From Lachnospiraceae bacterium UBA5895 (GTDB lineage Bacteria > Bacillota > Clostridia > Lachnospirales > Lachnospiraceae), in contig DJEP01000057.1 of the NCBI GenBank assembly GCA_002431915.1, forward strand, positions 28,467 to 67,575: a DNA stretch of 39,109 nucleotides, in the 5' to 3' direction. Numbering within the stretch: position 1 is the first letter of the stretch; the number at the start of each line of letters is the position of its first letter. The notes beneath the pieces were generated by a model, which did no database searches, was not told the DNA's origin, and worked only from the letters and a program-made list of their open reading frames with translations. A program made the translations under genes and the position numbers. Positions 23,884 through 32,934 of the stretch are shown here, one piece after another.

Positions 23884-26742
23884 TCAGATCTCCTCTAGCA
23901 ATTGTTCAAACTGTTCCATACTCATAAGTACTTTTCTGGGCTTTGTGCCTTCCTCTTCCCCGACCACGCCGTATTCACACAACTGATCCATGATTCTGGC
24001 GGCACGGTTAAAGCCGATCTTCAACACACGCTGCAACATACCGATGCTGGCTTTGTCTTTATCAATAATAAAGCGTGCAGCTTCCTCAAAATATTCGTCT
24101 CTGTCATTGCCGCCACCGGATCCGCTTCCCGAGGATCCGCCGGAAGAGCCGATATTTTTGATCTTCTCCTCAATATCCTCGGCATAGCTGTTATAGACGT
24201 TGCCAAGGGTCTGATTTTTCAGATAATCCACCACATCGGATACTTCCTTATCCGATACGAAAGCACCCTGTACACGGGCCGGTTTGGAATAGCCCTGGGG
24301 GTAGAACAGCATATCGCCCTTACCAAGCAGCTTCTCTGCACCGTTCATGTCAAGGATCGTACGGGAATCCACACCACTGGATACGGAGAACGCCACACGG
24401 CTGGGCATGTTTGCCTTGATCAGACCGGTGATGACATCCACGCTGGGGCGCTGGGTCGCAATGATCAGATGAATGCCCGCAGCTCTCGCTAACTGTGCCA
24501 GACGACAAATGGATTCTTCCACCTCGCCGGGACATACCATCATCAGATCCGCCAGCTCGTCCACAATGATAACAATCTGCGGCATCTTCCCGGGACGCTC
24601 CTCTCCCTCGGGAACAGGCATGGTCTCGATCTTTTTATTATAGCCCTTCAGGTCACGGACATTATAATCCGCGAACTTCCGGTAACGGTCTTCCATCTCA
24701 CTGACGCCCCAGTGCAGTGCGGCAGATGCCTTCTTGGGATCTGTCACTACCGGGATCAGCAGATGAGGAATGCCGTTATAGACGCTCAATTCTACAACCT
24801 TCGGATCTACCATGATCAGTTTCACATCGTCGGGATGTGCCTTGTACAGAATACTCATGATCAGGGTATTGATACATACGGATTTACCGGAACCGGTAGC
24901 TCCGGCAATCAGCATATGGGGCATCTTGGCAATATCCGCTACCACCGTCTTGCCCGCGATATCCTTACCTACGGCAAAGGCGATGTTGGAATTGAATTCC
25001 TGGAATTCCTTACTCTCCAACAGATCACGGAGTGCCACGGTCATATTTTCTTTGTTCGGGACTTCGATACCGATGGCTGCCTTGCCGGGGATCGGTGCCT
25101 CGATACGAATATCCGTTGCTGCCAGATTCAGCTTAATATCATCTGCCAGACCTACGATCTTGGATACTTTCACACCCTGTTCCGGCTGCAATTCATACCG
25201 GGTAACACTGGGACCCTGGCTGATATCGGTAATGGTTACCTTTACTCCGAAAGTATTCAGTGTCTGCTGTAAACGCATGGCAGTCTCTTTTAATTCTCTG
25301 GAAGAATCTCCGGTGGCTGCCTTTCCCTTCTGCAACAGACTCAAAGGAGGAATATGGTACTCTGCGGGAGGCTGCTTGGCAGCTTTCGCAATATCCTTAT
25401 GTATCTGGTCTTCCGCCAGGGAGTTTCCCTTAGGGGGCTCCGGTGCCGTGATCCTGGGTCTTGTATCCGTACCTGTCCTTGCCGCTGTCACAGGTGCCGG
25501 TACCCCATCCGGTTCCGGCTGGATCTGCTGCATTCCCCTGCTCGGCCACGCGGATTCCACAGTTGTCTCTTCGGGCTCCGGAATATCCTCCTTATGGATT
25601 CGGATAGCTTCTGCCTCCGGTGTCAGAAGTGCTGCCTCCTCCTGCCAGGATTCTCTCCGCTCAAACGGCTTTTTGAACGTAGCCGCACTGGTCACTTCCT
25701 CTACCGGAATATCTTCGTAGGAAGCTTCGTCTGCCGCTTCCTGCATGGTCCCCTGATGTATATCCGTCACATTGATTTTATCAAAATCACTGGAAGTCAC
25801 CCGGGTCTCTTCCACAGCGGGTGCTTCCTGTGCATCCTCTTCGTATACGATCTCATGGATATCATCCCGTCTGCCGGCAGGCTGTGTATCCTGCTTTTTC
25901 AAAGAGGTATCCATCATGACTCCGGTCACCTTCTTCTCTCTGCGGGGAACGGCATTCAGAATCTGTTCGTTCTCTTTTTCCTCAGCGCGGAGTCTTCGCT
26001 CTTCTTCACGGATTCGACGCTCCTCTTTGCGGATGCGGCGGGCTTCCTCTCTCTGGGAAGTACGCTCTTCCTGCTCCTGTCTGCGTATCTCGGCGTTCTC
26101 CCGTCTGCGCACTGCGTCCTCTCTGGACAGTTCGCGGATCCGGTCACTGCCGCTACGCATACTGTTTAAGAAGGAACGCTCTGTTACCAGGATCAGACTG
26201 ATCACCGAGCACAAAAGCACTACCAGCACTGTTCCTACGGTCTCCAGATAATGCAACAGCAGATAACAGATGCTGCCTGCCAGAATACCGCCACCCTTTT
26301 TACCGGTGCTGCAGTTCGTATATAACAGCTTAATATCGTACTGTTCCATGGAGCCGGCAGTCTTCGCAATCAGATCGCATACCACGCCGATCATGAGAAA
26401 CAATACAGCGCCGGCAATCATTTTCCGCACAGCGGTAGGGTTCCCCTCATTGGCGAACCAGAAAGCCACCGCCAGAAATATTACGATGGGTGCTATATAC
26501 GCAGTGAATCCGAAGATGCCGAATAAGACCCCGCTGATTGCATTGCCAACCGGACCAATAATACCAAAATTACAACAAAATAATATCACCATCGCCACAA
26601 ACAGGACGATCAGACCGATCTCGTGAAAAAGTTCACTGTCCTGTGCAGATCTCTGTACCTGTGCCTGCCTGCTGCGGCTGCTCGTCGTGCTCTTTCTTGT
26701 CCTGCCGGAAGATGATGTTCTTTTGCCTGATGAAGATGCCAT
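23884..26742 (-). CDS. ftsK: DNA translocase FtsK/SpoIIIE
   Basis: This 952-residue membrane-anchored ATPase pumps chromosomal DNA through the division or sporulation septum. Four membrane segments occupy roughly residues 40-190. An Arg/Glu-rich coiled coil (about 200-262; repeated RIRKEERRIREEERR-like units) and a low-complexity linker follow. The RecA-like motor has Walker A AGATGSGKSVCIN and Walker B IVIIVDELADLMM. The C-terminal winged-helix gamma domain (YFEEAARFIIDKDKASIGML to MSMEQFEQLL) reads KOPS/SRS-type sequences. A Ser/Gly-rich hinge lies before gamma. The tepA neighbour matches Bacillus spoIIIE. Whether it works in vegetative division, sporulation or both cannot be told here. SD AGGGG. 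Confidence 0.96.
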   Translation of the reverse strand: MASSSGKRTSSSGRTRKSTTSSRSRQAQVQRSAQDSELFHEIGLIVLFVAMVILFCCNFGIIGPVGNAISGVLFGIFGFTAYIAPIVIFLAVAFWFANEGNPTAVRKMIAGAVLFLMIGVVCDLIAKTAGSMEQYDIKLLYTNCSTGKKGGGILAGSICYLLLHYLETVGTVLVVLLCSVISLILVTERSFLNSMRSGSDRIRELSREDAVRRRENAEIRRQEQEERTSQREEARRIRKEERRIREEERRLRAEEKENEQILNAVPRREKKVTGVMMDTSLKKQDTQPAGRRDDIHEIVYEEDAQEAPAVEETRVTSSDFDKINVTDIHQGTMQEAADEASYEDIPVEEVTSAATFKKPFERRESWQEEAALLTPEAEAIRIHKEDIPEPEETTVESAWPSRGMQQIQPEPDGVPAPVTAARTGTDTRPRITAPEPPKGNSLAEDQIHKDIAKAAKQPPAEYHIPPLSLLQKGKAATGDSSRELKETAMRLQQTLNTFGVKVTITDISQGPSVTRYELQPEQGVKVSKIVGLADDIKLNLAATDIRIEAPIPGKAAIGIEVPNKENMTVALRDLLESKEFQEFNSNIAFAVGKDIAGKTVVADIAKMPHMLIAGATGSGKSVCINTLIMSILYKAHPDDVKLIMVDPKVVELSVYNGIPHLLIPVVTDPKKASAALHWGVSEMEDRYRKFADYNVRDLKGYNKKIETMPVPEGEERPGKMPQIVIIVDELADLMMVCPGEVEESICRLAQLARAAGIHLIIATQRPSVDVITGLIKANMPSRVAFSVSSGVDSRTILDMNGAEKLLGKGDMLFYPQGYSKPARVQGAFVSDKEVSDVVDYLKNQTLGNVYNSYAEDIEEKIKNIGSSGGSSGSGSGGGNDRDEYFEEAARFIIDKDKASIGMLQRVLKIGFNRAARIMDQLCEYGVVGEEEGTKPRKVLMSMEQFEQLLEEI

Positions 26743-26786
26743 GTCATCATACCCCTAACTTCATTTTAGTCATAATTAGAAGTATA

Positions 26787-27530
26787 TCATTTTTCCCCTG
26801 CCTTGTCATCCTTTTTTCTGTTGCACCCGATCATCTCCCGGAGCCTGCCGATTGCCCGGTCAATACCGCCTACTTCATCGATAATACCGTGTTTTACCGC
26901 TTCTTCCCCCACCAGGATACTTCCCACATCTTTCGTGAGGAATCCCGTCTCCATCATAAGATCTTCCAGTTTCTGCCTGCTGATCTTACAATGTCTGCAT
27001 ACAAATCCCGTGATTCTGTCCTGGATCAGCTTAAAATACTCAAACGTCTGGGGCACACCGATCACCATCCCGTTCATCCGTACCGGATGGATCACCATGG
27101 TTCCGGTGGGTACAATAAACGAATATTTGCAGCTCACTGCAATGGGCACGCCGATGGAATGACTGCCGCCCAGCACCAGGGATACCGTAGGTTTGCTTAA
27201 GGAGGCTAACATCTCCGCAATGGCCAGTCCCGCTTCCACATCCCCGCCCATGGTATTCAATAATACCAGAACACCTCCGATCTCCTCACTGTCTTCGATG
27301 GCTGCCAGCTGTGGCAGAATGTGTTCGTATTTTGTGGTCTTGGAATTTCCCGAGAGATTGTCATGCCCCTCGATTTCACCGATGATGGTCAGCAGATGGA
27401 TCTTTTTCCCGGAAATTTCATCCGACAAGGTCAGCTGCCCTGTTTTTTCGATCCGTTCATCTCTGTGCTCTTCCGCTTCGGTCTTCGGTGCTTCGTTCCT
27501 GTTCTGATTGTCTGCTTTCTGATTCTGCAA
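26787..27530 (-). CDS. tepA: ClpP-like serine protease of the TepA family (TTG start)
   Basis: This 247-residue protein belongs to the ClpP/crotonase-like family of translocation-enhancing protein TepA. After a hydrophilic, acidic N-terminus (to about residue 45) come KIHLLTIIGEIEGHD, VLLNTMGGDVEAGLAIAEML, the nucleophile region LVLGGSHSIGVPIAVSCKYS and the catalytic His in TMVIHPVRMNGMVIGVPQTF. I place the start at TTG (27528-27530): the strong SD AGGGAGGG (27539-27546) is 8 nt upstream. The only in-frame ATG (27605) would put the upstream terminator inside the gene. In Bacillus TepA acts in forespore protein stability/export. Upstream of ftsK by 44 bp. Confidence 0.88.
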   Translation of the reverse strand: MQNQKADNQNRNEAPKTEAEEHRDERIEKTGQLTLSDEISGKKIHLLTIIGEIEGHDNLSGNSKTTKYEHILPQLAAIEDSEEIGGVLVLLNTMGGDVEAGLAIAEMLASLSKPTVSLVLGGSHSIGVPIAVSCKYSFIVPTGTMVIHPVRMNGMVIGVPQTFEYFKLIQDRITGFVCRHCKISRQKLEDLMMETGFLTKDVGSILVGEEAVKHGIIDEVGGIDRAIGRLREMIGCNRKKDDKAGEK

Positions 27531-27555
27531 GGTCTGTACCCTCCCTGTTTCGATG

Positions 27556-27585
27556 ATTTTATGATTTCGGAAATTTAAATAACAA
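27556..27585 (-). promoter_or_regulatory. Candidate sigma-A promoter for tepA-ftsK-fhs-folD
   Basis: On the minus strand TTGTTA (27580-27585) is followed by an 18-bp spacer and TAAAAT (27556-27561). The -35 overlaps the T-run of the preceding terminator. A start near 27549 gives a leader of about 19 nt with the SD in place for the TTG start codon. The hexamers are imperfect, but position and spacing are convincing. Confidence 0.45.
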
Positions 27586-27626
27586 AAAAGACGACACAAA
27601 GGCATCTTACCTTAGTATCGTCTTTT
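27584..27626 (-). terminator. Rho-independent terminator of the rex-to-glycosyltransferase unit
   Basis: On the minus strand a 12-bp stem pairs AAAAGACGATAC (27615-27626) with GTGTCGTCTTTT (27586-27597), one G-U pair. An inner AAGG/CCTT pairing closes the loop and six Ts follow (27584-27589). It lies 45 bp after the stop of the membrane protein gene at 27672. Confidence 0.9.
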
Positions 27627-27671
27627 AGTATGTCCGTCAATCCAACATTTCATTAGAAAATCAACAGATTT

Positions 27672-29261
27672 TTAATGATCAAAATCATCGTCATCCGCCA
27701 CCGGATAATCATAATCAAAATCGCCGTCACCACTGTTCAGCTTATAGTCCAGCACCTTAGGCATATGCTTTTTCGGCAGGGGCAGGGGATTTTCGATAAA
27801 TTGTATTTTGTCTGTCTCCGGAACCTCTTCCGGTACCGGCGCCGGCTCTTCCTCCGGCAGATCCTCGGTCTCCAGATCCTGTACTTTCAGTCTGCGTTTT
27901 TTCGGTGATGCTCCCTCTGGAACCGTCTCAACGGCCTCAGACATCACCCATTTGACATCCCTAAACGTTTCCATTTCGTACGGCAGAATTGCCTGTACTC
28001 CTGCACCGGCTGCTACTGCCAGTAACAGATACAACAGCGTCAGTCCCGGCATATCTTCACTTAACATTCCGCAGCCGCTTAAGATTCCGAGTATCAGCAC
28101 CAGTGCAAGCCACACAGACTGTCTTTCGAGTTCTTTCCTGCACCAGTAACTGAATACGCCGCTTGCAAGGATTGTAACCATAATAACAACTATAATGACT
28201 GCTACCACCTTATAAGGCACATAAGTGTGAACTGCCTGTTGTTCATAGAGGGCGATCCATGTGAATTTCCCAGGGGAAAAGACTTTCCACCATGCCAGAA
28301 GCACATTCTCCATCTGTTTCCCACTGCCCACAGCATCCAGGGCGATGCAGGCAAAAAATGCCACCGCAGCACCGAATAGCCCTAACGCTCCGGCACCGAT
28401 TCTGCGCATTATTTTTACCTTCCGTTTCGTCTCCAGGAAAAGCACGGAAAACACTACGAGTAGCAAAAGCAGTCCTGTCACATCCAGGTAAGTCAAAATT
28501 CCTATGGCAATGCCGCTTAAGAAAAATCCGCCTATGGACCGGATGCCCGGTTCCTCTCCTCTTAGCCGGAAGCAGTCAAGCGCTTCCACGCACACACACA
28601 GACCGATCATCCATAACAACTGATATAAGGGTTCCGGTCCCAGAATCACCCTGCCCGACAGAACCGGACACAGCATCCAGTATCCAAGAGCTACCACTGC
28701 AGCCACCGTACCGGTCAGTTTCCGTACCGCAAAATATAAAAAGATTCCGGTCAGGATCTGTAATACCAGCTGCAGTACCAGTGCCGCCGTCATTTTATTA
28801 CCTAAAAATACCAGCAGACCGTGCAGTACCTGCAGATAAAAATATACCGCACCGTGTACCACCTGGGGAATCCGTGTGGTCTCTGTGACCTTCACAGCGT
28901 CGAACCAGATGTTACCGCCCTCCCCGGAGAGATCATACAGCATAATTTCTCTAACACGAAGCGTGATTCCCACAGCGATCAGAGCTACTGCAATCAAACC
29001 TTCGATGATCAGTTTTACCTGTCCGGAGTCTTCTTCGCTCTGCACCCGTTTTTGCGACCATTTTACCCGCAGGAATCTATGTAACAGAAAAACAACCAGC
29101 CCTGTCACCGCAAGCCATACACCTGCGATAACAAGGCCGATTGGGCGGGAACCACCCTCCGGCAGAAGCATGACCATTGTCGTGCCTACCAGTCCGGTTC
29201 CCGCTATAATTGCATAAATGAACCACAATACAACACTTAAAATGCCTTTTTTATAATTCAT
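27672..29261 (-). CDS. Polytopic membrane protein, glycosyltransferase-39-like, with conserved IENPLPLPKKH tail
   Basis: This 529-residue protein has about 10-12 membrane segments through residue 435, then an acidic cytosolic tail. The early outer loop YDLSGEGGNIWFDAVKV, then VVHGAVYFYLQVLHGLLVF, has the look of lipid-sugar-dependent glycosyltransferases of the GT39/PMT type. I see no proven catalytic motif and the assignment rests on topology and partner. The tail contains IENPLPLPKKHMPKVLDYK and ends in a run of Asp with FDYDYP. I recall the same tail motif in other Lachnospiraceae membrane proteins of this class. The start codon overlaps the stop of the GT2 gene (TAATG), implying joint function: the GT2 enzyme would make the polyprenyl-sugar donor this protein uses. 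Confidence 0.65.
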   Translation of the reverse strand: MNYKKGILSVVLWFIYAIIAGTGLVGTTMVMLLPEGGSRPIGLVIAGVWLAVTGLVVFLLHRFLRVKWSQKRVQSEEDSGQVKLIIEGLIAVALIAVGITLRVREIMLYDLSGEGGNIWFDAVKVTETTRIPQVVHGAVYFYLQVLHGLLVFLGNKMTAALVLQLVLQILTGIFLYFAVRKLTGTVAAVVALGYWMLCPVLSGRVILGPEPLYQLLWMIGLCVCVEALDCFRLRGEEPGIRSIGGFFLSGIAIGILTYLDVTGLLLLLVVFSVLFLETKRKVKIMRRIGAGALGLFGAAVAFFACIALDAVGSGKQMENVLLAWWKVFSPGKFTWIALYEQQAVHTYVPYKVVAVIIVVIMVTILASGVFSYWCRKELERQSVWLALVLILGILSGCGMLSEDMPGLTLLYLLLAVAAGAGVQAILPYEMETFRDVKWVMSEAVETVPEGASPKKRRLKVQDLETEDLPEEEPAPVPEEVPETDKIQFIENPLPLPKKHMPKVLDYKLNSGDGDFDYDYPVADDDDFDH

Positions 29262-30205
29262 TATTTCAGTACCTTTTCGATGTTATATCTGGGACGATGT
29301 TTTACCTCAATGTAGATCTTGCCGATATACTGTCCTACCAGTCCGATGGCCATCAGCTGAATACCGCCTAAGAACCAGATGGACAGGATCAGGGAAGTCC
29401 AGCCCGGTACCACATGTCCGGTACAGTAAGAAATCAGTGCATAAATAGCAGCCAGAATGCTCAGGCACACAATAATCACACCGGCACCCAGAATCATGCT
29501 GATCGGTTTCACACTGAAAGAAGAAATTCCGTTGAATGCCAGTGCCAGCATTTTCTTTAACGGATACTTGGACTCTCCGGCTACTCTTTCCTTACGGTCA
29601 TAGTAGACACAGTCGGTCTGGTAACCGATCAGAGGCATCATGCCTCTTAAGAACAGGTTGGTCTCCTGATATTTGGAGAACTGCTCTACCGCGCGCTTGG
29701 ACATCAGGCGGAAATCCGCATGATTATATACGGTCTTAACGCCCATCATTTCCATGACTTTGTAGAAGCCCTGTGCCGTGGTACGCTTGAAGAAAGTATC
29801 GGTCTTACGTTCCTTACGGACACCGTATACGATGTCACAGCCGTTATGGAACTTGTCGATCATCTCCTCGATCACATCCACATCATCCTGTAAGTCCGCA
29901 TCAATGGAAACTGTCACATCGGACAGATCCATGGCAGTAATCAGTCCAGCGGTCAGTGCGAACTGATGTCCCACATTACCGGCCAGCTTCACGCCGCATA
30001 CCTGTACCGGATGTGCCTGATGCTCTTCTTCGATCAGCTCCCAGGTACGATCCTTACTGCCGTCATTTACAAACAGAATAAAACTGTCTTCCGCGATCTT
30101 CCCCTTATGGATCAGATCATCCAGCACACCCCTCAGTGCTTCGGAAGCAATCTTCAATACCTCTTCTTCATTATAACAAGGAACTACGATTGCAAGTTTT
30201 TCCAT
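29261..30205 (-). CDS. GT2 polyprenyl-phosphate glycosyltransferase (GtrB/DPM-like)
   Basis: This 314-residue membrane-bound glycosyltransferase is predicted to transfer a sugar from a nucleotide to undecaprenyl phosphate on the cytosolic face. The GT-A domain shows VVPCYNEEEVL at the start, FVNDGSKDRTWE for nucleotide binding, and the catalytic DxD-type motif SIDADLQDDVDVIEEM. YDRKERVAGESKYPLKKMLA follows. Two C-terminal membrane segments (about 235-260 and 272-295) end in the short basic EVKHRPRYN. This is the GtrB/ArnC-like layout. A strong SD (AAGGGAAGGGG region) precedes ATG 30205. The sugar is unknown. Confidence 0.9.
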   Translation of the reverse strand: MEKLAIVVPCYNEEEVLKIASEALRGVLDDLIHKGKIAEDSFILFVNDGSKDRTWELIEEEHQAHPVQVCGVKLAGNVGHQFALTAGLITAMDLSDVTVSIDADLQDDVDVIEEMIDKFHNGCDIVYGVRKERKTDTFFKRTTAQGFYKVMEMMGVKTVYNHADFRLMSKRAVEQFSKYQETNLFLRGMMPLIGYQTDCVYYDRKERVAGESKYPLKKMLALAFNGISSFSVKPISMILGAGVIIVCLSILAAIYALISYCTGHVVPGWTSLILSIWFLGGIQLMAIGLVGQYIGKIYIEVKHRPRYNIEKVLK

Positions 30206-30228
30206 GCTGTTACCCCTTCCCTTTCGAT

Positions 30229-30957
30229 TTATTCGTCCCAGTTGTGATATACTGCCTGAACGTCATCGTCGTCTTCCAGCAGATCCAGAGTTCTCTGTAA
30301 ATTCTTCACAGCAGTCTCATCCGTCAGAGTCACATAATTCTGAGGGATCATGGTAACTTCCGCGCTGATCATGGGGATTCCGGCATCTTCCAGAGCCTTG
30401 CGGACCTCTTCGAAGTTATCGGGATCGGTCAGGATCTCGAAGCTGTCGTCCTCTTCGGAGAAATCTTCCGCGCCGGCATCCAGAGCGGTCATCATCAGTT
30501 CATCCGCTTCCATATCGCATTCTTCCTTGTCCACGATGATCTGTCCCTTTTTATCGAACATAAAGGATACGCATCCGGGGGTACCTACATTACCCTGTCC
30601 CTTGGTGAATGCGCTTCTTACATTGGCAGCGGTACGATTGGTATTGTCGGTAAGTGCATCTACGATGATGGCGATACCATTGGGGCCGTAGCCTTCATAG
30701 GTCACATACTTATAGTTTACATTGCCTACATCACCGGCTGCCTTCTTGATGCCGCGCTCGATGGTATCGTTGGGCATGTTGTTTGCCTTTGCCTTGGCGA
30801 TAACGGTTGCCAGCTTAAAATTGTTGGCAGGATCGGGACCGCCCTCTTTTACAGCTACGGCGATTTCTCTTCCGATAATGGTGAAAATCTTACCTTTTGC
30901 TGCATCGTTCTTCTCTTTTTTATGCTTAATATTAGCAAATTTAGAATGTCCTGACAT
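30229..30957 (-). CDS. YebC/PmpR-family (TACO1-like) protein
   Basis: This 242-residue protein is clearly of the YebC/TACO1 family, annotated as a transcriptional regulator but in several organisms shown to help ribosomes through difficult (e.g. proline-rich) stretches. The start MSGHSKFANIKHKKEKNDAA is diagnostic, and GYGPNGIAIIVDALTDNTNR is the conserved central motif. I chose ATG 30957 for that N-terminus and its SD AAAGGAG. An upstream 16-codon extension lacks both. It lies downstream of the CNNM gene by 81 bp and upstream of the GT2 gene by 23 bp. Confidence 0.95.
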   Translation of the reverse strand: MSGHSKFANIKHKKEKNDAAKGKIFTIIGREIAVAVKEGGPDPANNFKLATVIAKAKANNMPNDTIERGIKKAAGDVGNVNYKYVTYEGYGPNGIAIIVDALTDNTNRTAANVRSAFTKGQGNVGTPGCVSFMFDKKGQIIVDKEECDMEADELMMTALDAGAEDFSEEDDSFEILTDPDNFEEVRKALEDAGIPMISAEVTMIPQNYVTLTDETAVKNLQRTLDLLEDDDDVQAVYHNWDE

Positions 30958-31038
30958 CTTTGTTACTCCTTTGAACTTAAAGTTTCTTTCTCTTTGTATG
31001 CGCAACGCCTGCGCAATAACGCTCTTTTTATCATATCA

Positions 31039-32439
31039 TTATTTTCGCTTTTCTTCAAGCATTGATTGTCCGTCTTCTGCATTCTCCTGTGTTTTTTCCT
31101 CCGGAAGCTTTCTGACGAGGACACTTCCGATCATTTTTTTGACCACGGAAAGAATCTTGAAATTGTATCCTTTATAGTCCACATCGAACTGTTCGTCCGG
31201 CTCCGGAATCCTGTCCAGTCTGGAGATCAGGAAGCCGTTTAATGTCTCAAATTCTTCCTCATCAAAGGTAATTCCCAGCAGTTCTTCCACCTCTTCCAGC
31301 GGTGTCTTGCCTTCCATGACATATTCACCCTTACCACGGTTCTTGATGTACTCCTGGTCTTCATCATATTCGTCCATGATATTGCCGACAATTTCCTCCA
31401 GGATATCCTCCATGGCAATCAGTCCGTCGGTCTGACCGTATTCGTCTACGACAATGACCATCTGCAGCTTTTGGGACTGCATCTCCTTGAACAGTTCATC
31501 AATATTTTTCGTCTGGGGCACAAAATAAGGCTCTCTGAGCAGCCCGTCCAGCTTCGCAATGGGCACATCCAGCTTGTCATCGCTGATGTGGAACCGCATG
31601 GCATCCTTCAGATGTAAGATACCGATGATATGGTCAATATTCTCTTCATATACCGGATAACGGCTGTTCTTGCCCTCCAGCATGGAAGCAATGGCATCTT
31701 TTAACTTTGTCTCGCCGTCGATGGCTACGATGCTTCCGCGATGCGTCATGATGTCCTGGGCTTCCTTATCTCCGTATTCAAAAATGTTGGAGATCATCTC
31801 AGCTTCACTTGCCTGGATGACGCCCTGCTCATGACCTTCCTGCACCATGTTGATGATTTCTTCCTCTGTTACATCATTCTCATCCGCATTGTTACGGACA
31901 CCGAAGAGGAACAGGATTCCCTTGGCTGTCAGATTCACCAGACCCGTCAGGGGCGATAACAGTCTCGTGATCACATAAATCGGGTCAATGCAGGCATACG
32001 CCCACTTTTCCGGTTTCTTAGATGCCATTTTTCTCGGAATCAGTACCCCGAAGGTCAGCAGAATATAAATCATGGCAGCAAAAGACAATACCGTTGCAAT
32101 CCCGGAAATCACTCCCGTGGGAACATTCTGAAGCGACAGACCGCCGACATTGATCACATGCAGTCCCTTGTCGATCGTCTGCAGCCAGATATTCAGGTAA
32201 AAGGCACCCATTAAAATATTGATCAGTGTAATGACTAACTGTACCGTATTGATATAGATCCCCGGACGGCTGACCATCTCAGAAAGCCGCGCCGACCGAC
32301 GGTCCTTTTCCTCTTCTGCTTTATGTAAGATCTCCTTTTCATTGAGGTTGTCAATGGCAGCGTCAAATCCATAGAAAAACATATCTACCAGTAACAGCAG
32401 GAAAAAGAGAAATATGGCCACAGGCCCACTGATATCCAT
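31039..32439 (-). CDS. CNNM/hemolysin-family transporter-like protein (CBS domains, CorC/HlyC)
   Basis: This 466-residue membrane protein of the CNNM/CorC family is often tied to Mg2+ or other divalent-cation efflux. Membrane helices of the DUF21/CNNM domain fill the first 190 residues. Two CBS domains follow (DIMTHRGSIVAIDGE..., then a second with MVIVVDEYGQTDGLIAMEDI and LEEIVGNIMDEYD). The C-terminal CorC_HlyC domain has LEEVEELLGITFDEEEFETL and GFLISRLDRIP. Two start codons are close: ATG 32451 abuts AAAGG with no spacing, so ATG 32439 is preferred (spacing about 11 nt). The upstream gap of about 80 bp is very AT-rich. The exact ion is not predictable. Confidence 0.9.
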   Translation of the reverse strand: MDISGPVAIFLFFLLLLVDMFFYGFDAAIDNLNEKEILHKAEEEKDRRSARLSEMVSRPGIYINTVQLVITLINILMGAFYLNIWLQTIDKGLHVINVGGLSLQNVPTGVISGIATVLSFAAMIYILLTFGVLIPRKMASKKPEKWAYACIDPIYVITRLLSPLTGLVNLTAKGILFLFGVRNNADENDVTEEEIINMVQEGHEQGVIQASEAEMISNIFEYGDKEAQDIMTHRGSIVAIDGETKLKDAIASMLEGKNSRYPVYEENIDHIIGILHLKDAMRFHISDDKLDVPIAKLDGLLREPYFVPQTKNIDELFKEMQSQKLQMVIVVDEYGQTDGLIAMEDILEEIVGNIMDEYDEDQEYIKNRGKGEYVMEGKTPLEEVEELLGITFDEEEFETLNGFLISRLDRIPEPDEQFDVDYKGYNFKILSVVKKMIGSVLVRKLPEEKTQENAEDGQSMLEEKRK

Positions 32440-32518
32440 CGTTCGTTTCATCCTTTCGTATTTTATATATTCTTTTATATATCTTTCATATATTCCTCTG
32501 GATACGCAGGGTATCAGG

Positions 32519-32860
32519 CTATGTATCCAGTTCCAGACTTACCTTCAGCGCCCGGTTCACTCTCCGCATGATGTCACCGTCGAGATGACATACTTTATCC
32601 TTTAATCTCTTCTTGTCAATGGTGCGCAGTTGTTCCAAAAGCACTACCGAATCCTTATCCATATCATAGAGACGGGCGTTTAATTCAATGTGTGTAGGCA
32701 GCTTCGCCTTGTTCATCTTTGAGGTGATTGCAGCGCAGATCACGGTAGGACTGTGTTTGTTGCCAACATCATTCTGGATGATGAGCACCGGTCGAATACC
32801 GCCCTGTTCCGAGCCGATCACCGGCCGCAGATCCGCGTAATAGACATCTCCTCTTCTCAT
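32519..32860 (-). CDS. MazF/PemK-family mRNA interferase (NdoA/EndoA-like)
   Basis: This 113-residue toxin-family endoribonuclease is close in sequence pattern to Bacillus NdoA/EndoA, which cuts single-stranded RNA at UACAU. The N-terminus RRGDVYYADLRPVIGSEQGG then IRPVLIIQND contains the active-site Arg, and AAITSKMNKAKLPTHIEL contains the catalytic Thr-Ser region. LLEQLRTIDKKRLKDK is also diagnostic. An AAGGAG SD precedes ATG 32860. In Bacillus the order is alr-ndoAI-ndoA. Here the 74-bp gap after alr is too short for an antitoxin gene, and none is seen elsewhere nearby. Confidence 0.95.
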   Translation of the reverse strand: MRRGDVYYADLRPVIGSEQGGIRPVLIIQNDVGNKHSPTVICAAITSKMNKAKLPTHIELNARLYDMDKDSVVLLEQLRTIDKKRLKDKVCHLDGDIMRRVNRALKVSLELDT

Positions 32861-32934
32861 TTCTACTCCTTACATCAGCGATTTAGGATAAGTATTGCCG
32901 ATTCTTACGGAGTTATACGAACACTTTTGATCCG

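Noticed and set aside
30999..31015. TGCGCA-N5-TGCGCA hairpin between the CNNM gene and yebC
   Set aside because: A 6-bp stem without a T-run; the repeat unit is itself a palindrome, so chance cannot be excluded and it is not a terminator.
32861..32934. A hidden antitoxin gene between alr and mazF
   Set aside because: The gap is 74 bp including the mazF SD, too short for any known MazE-type antitoxin.
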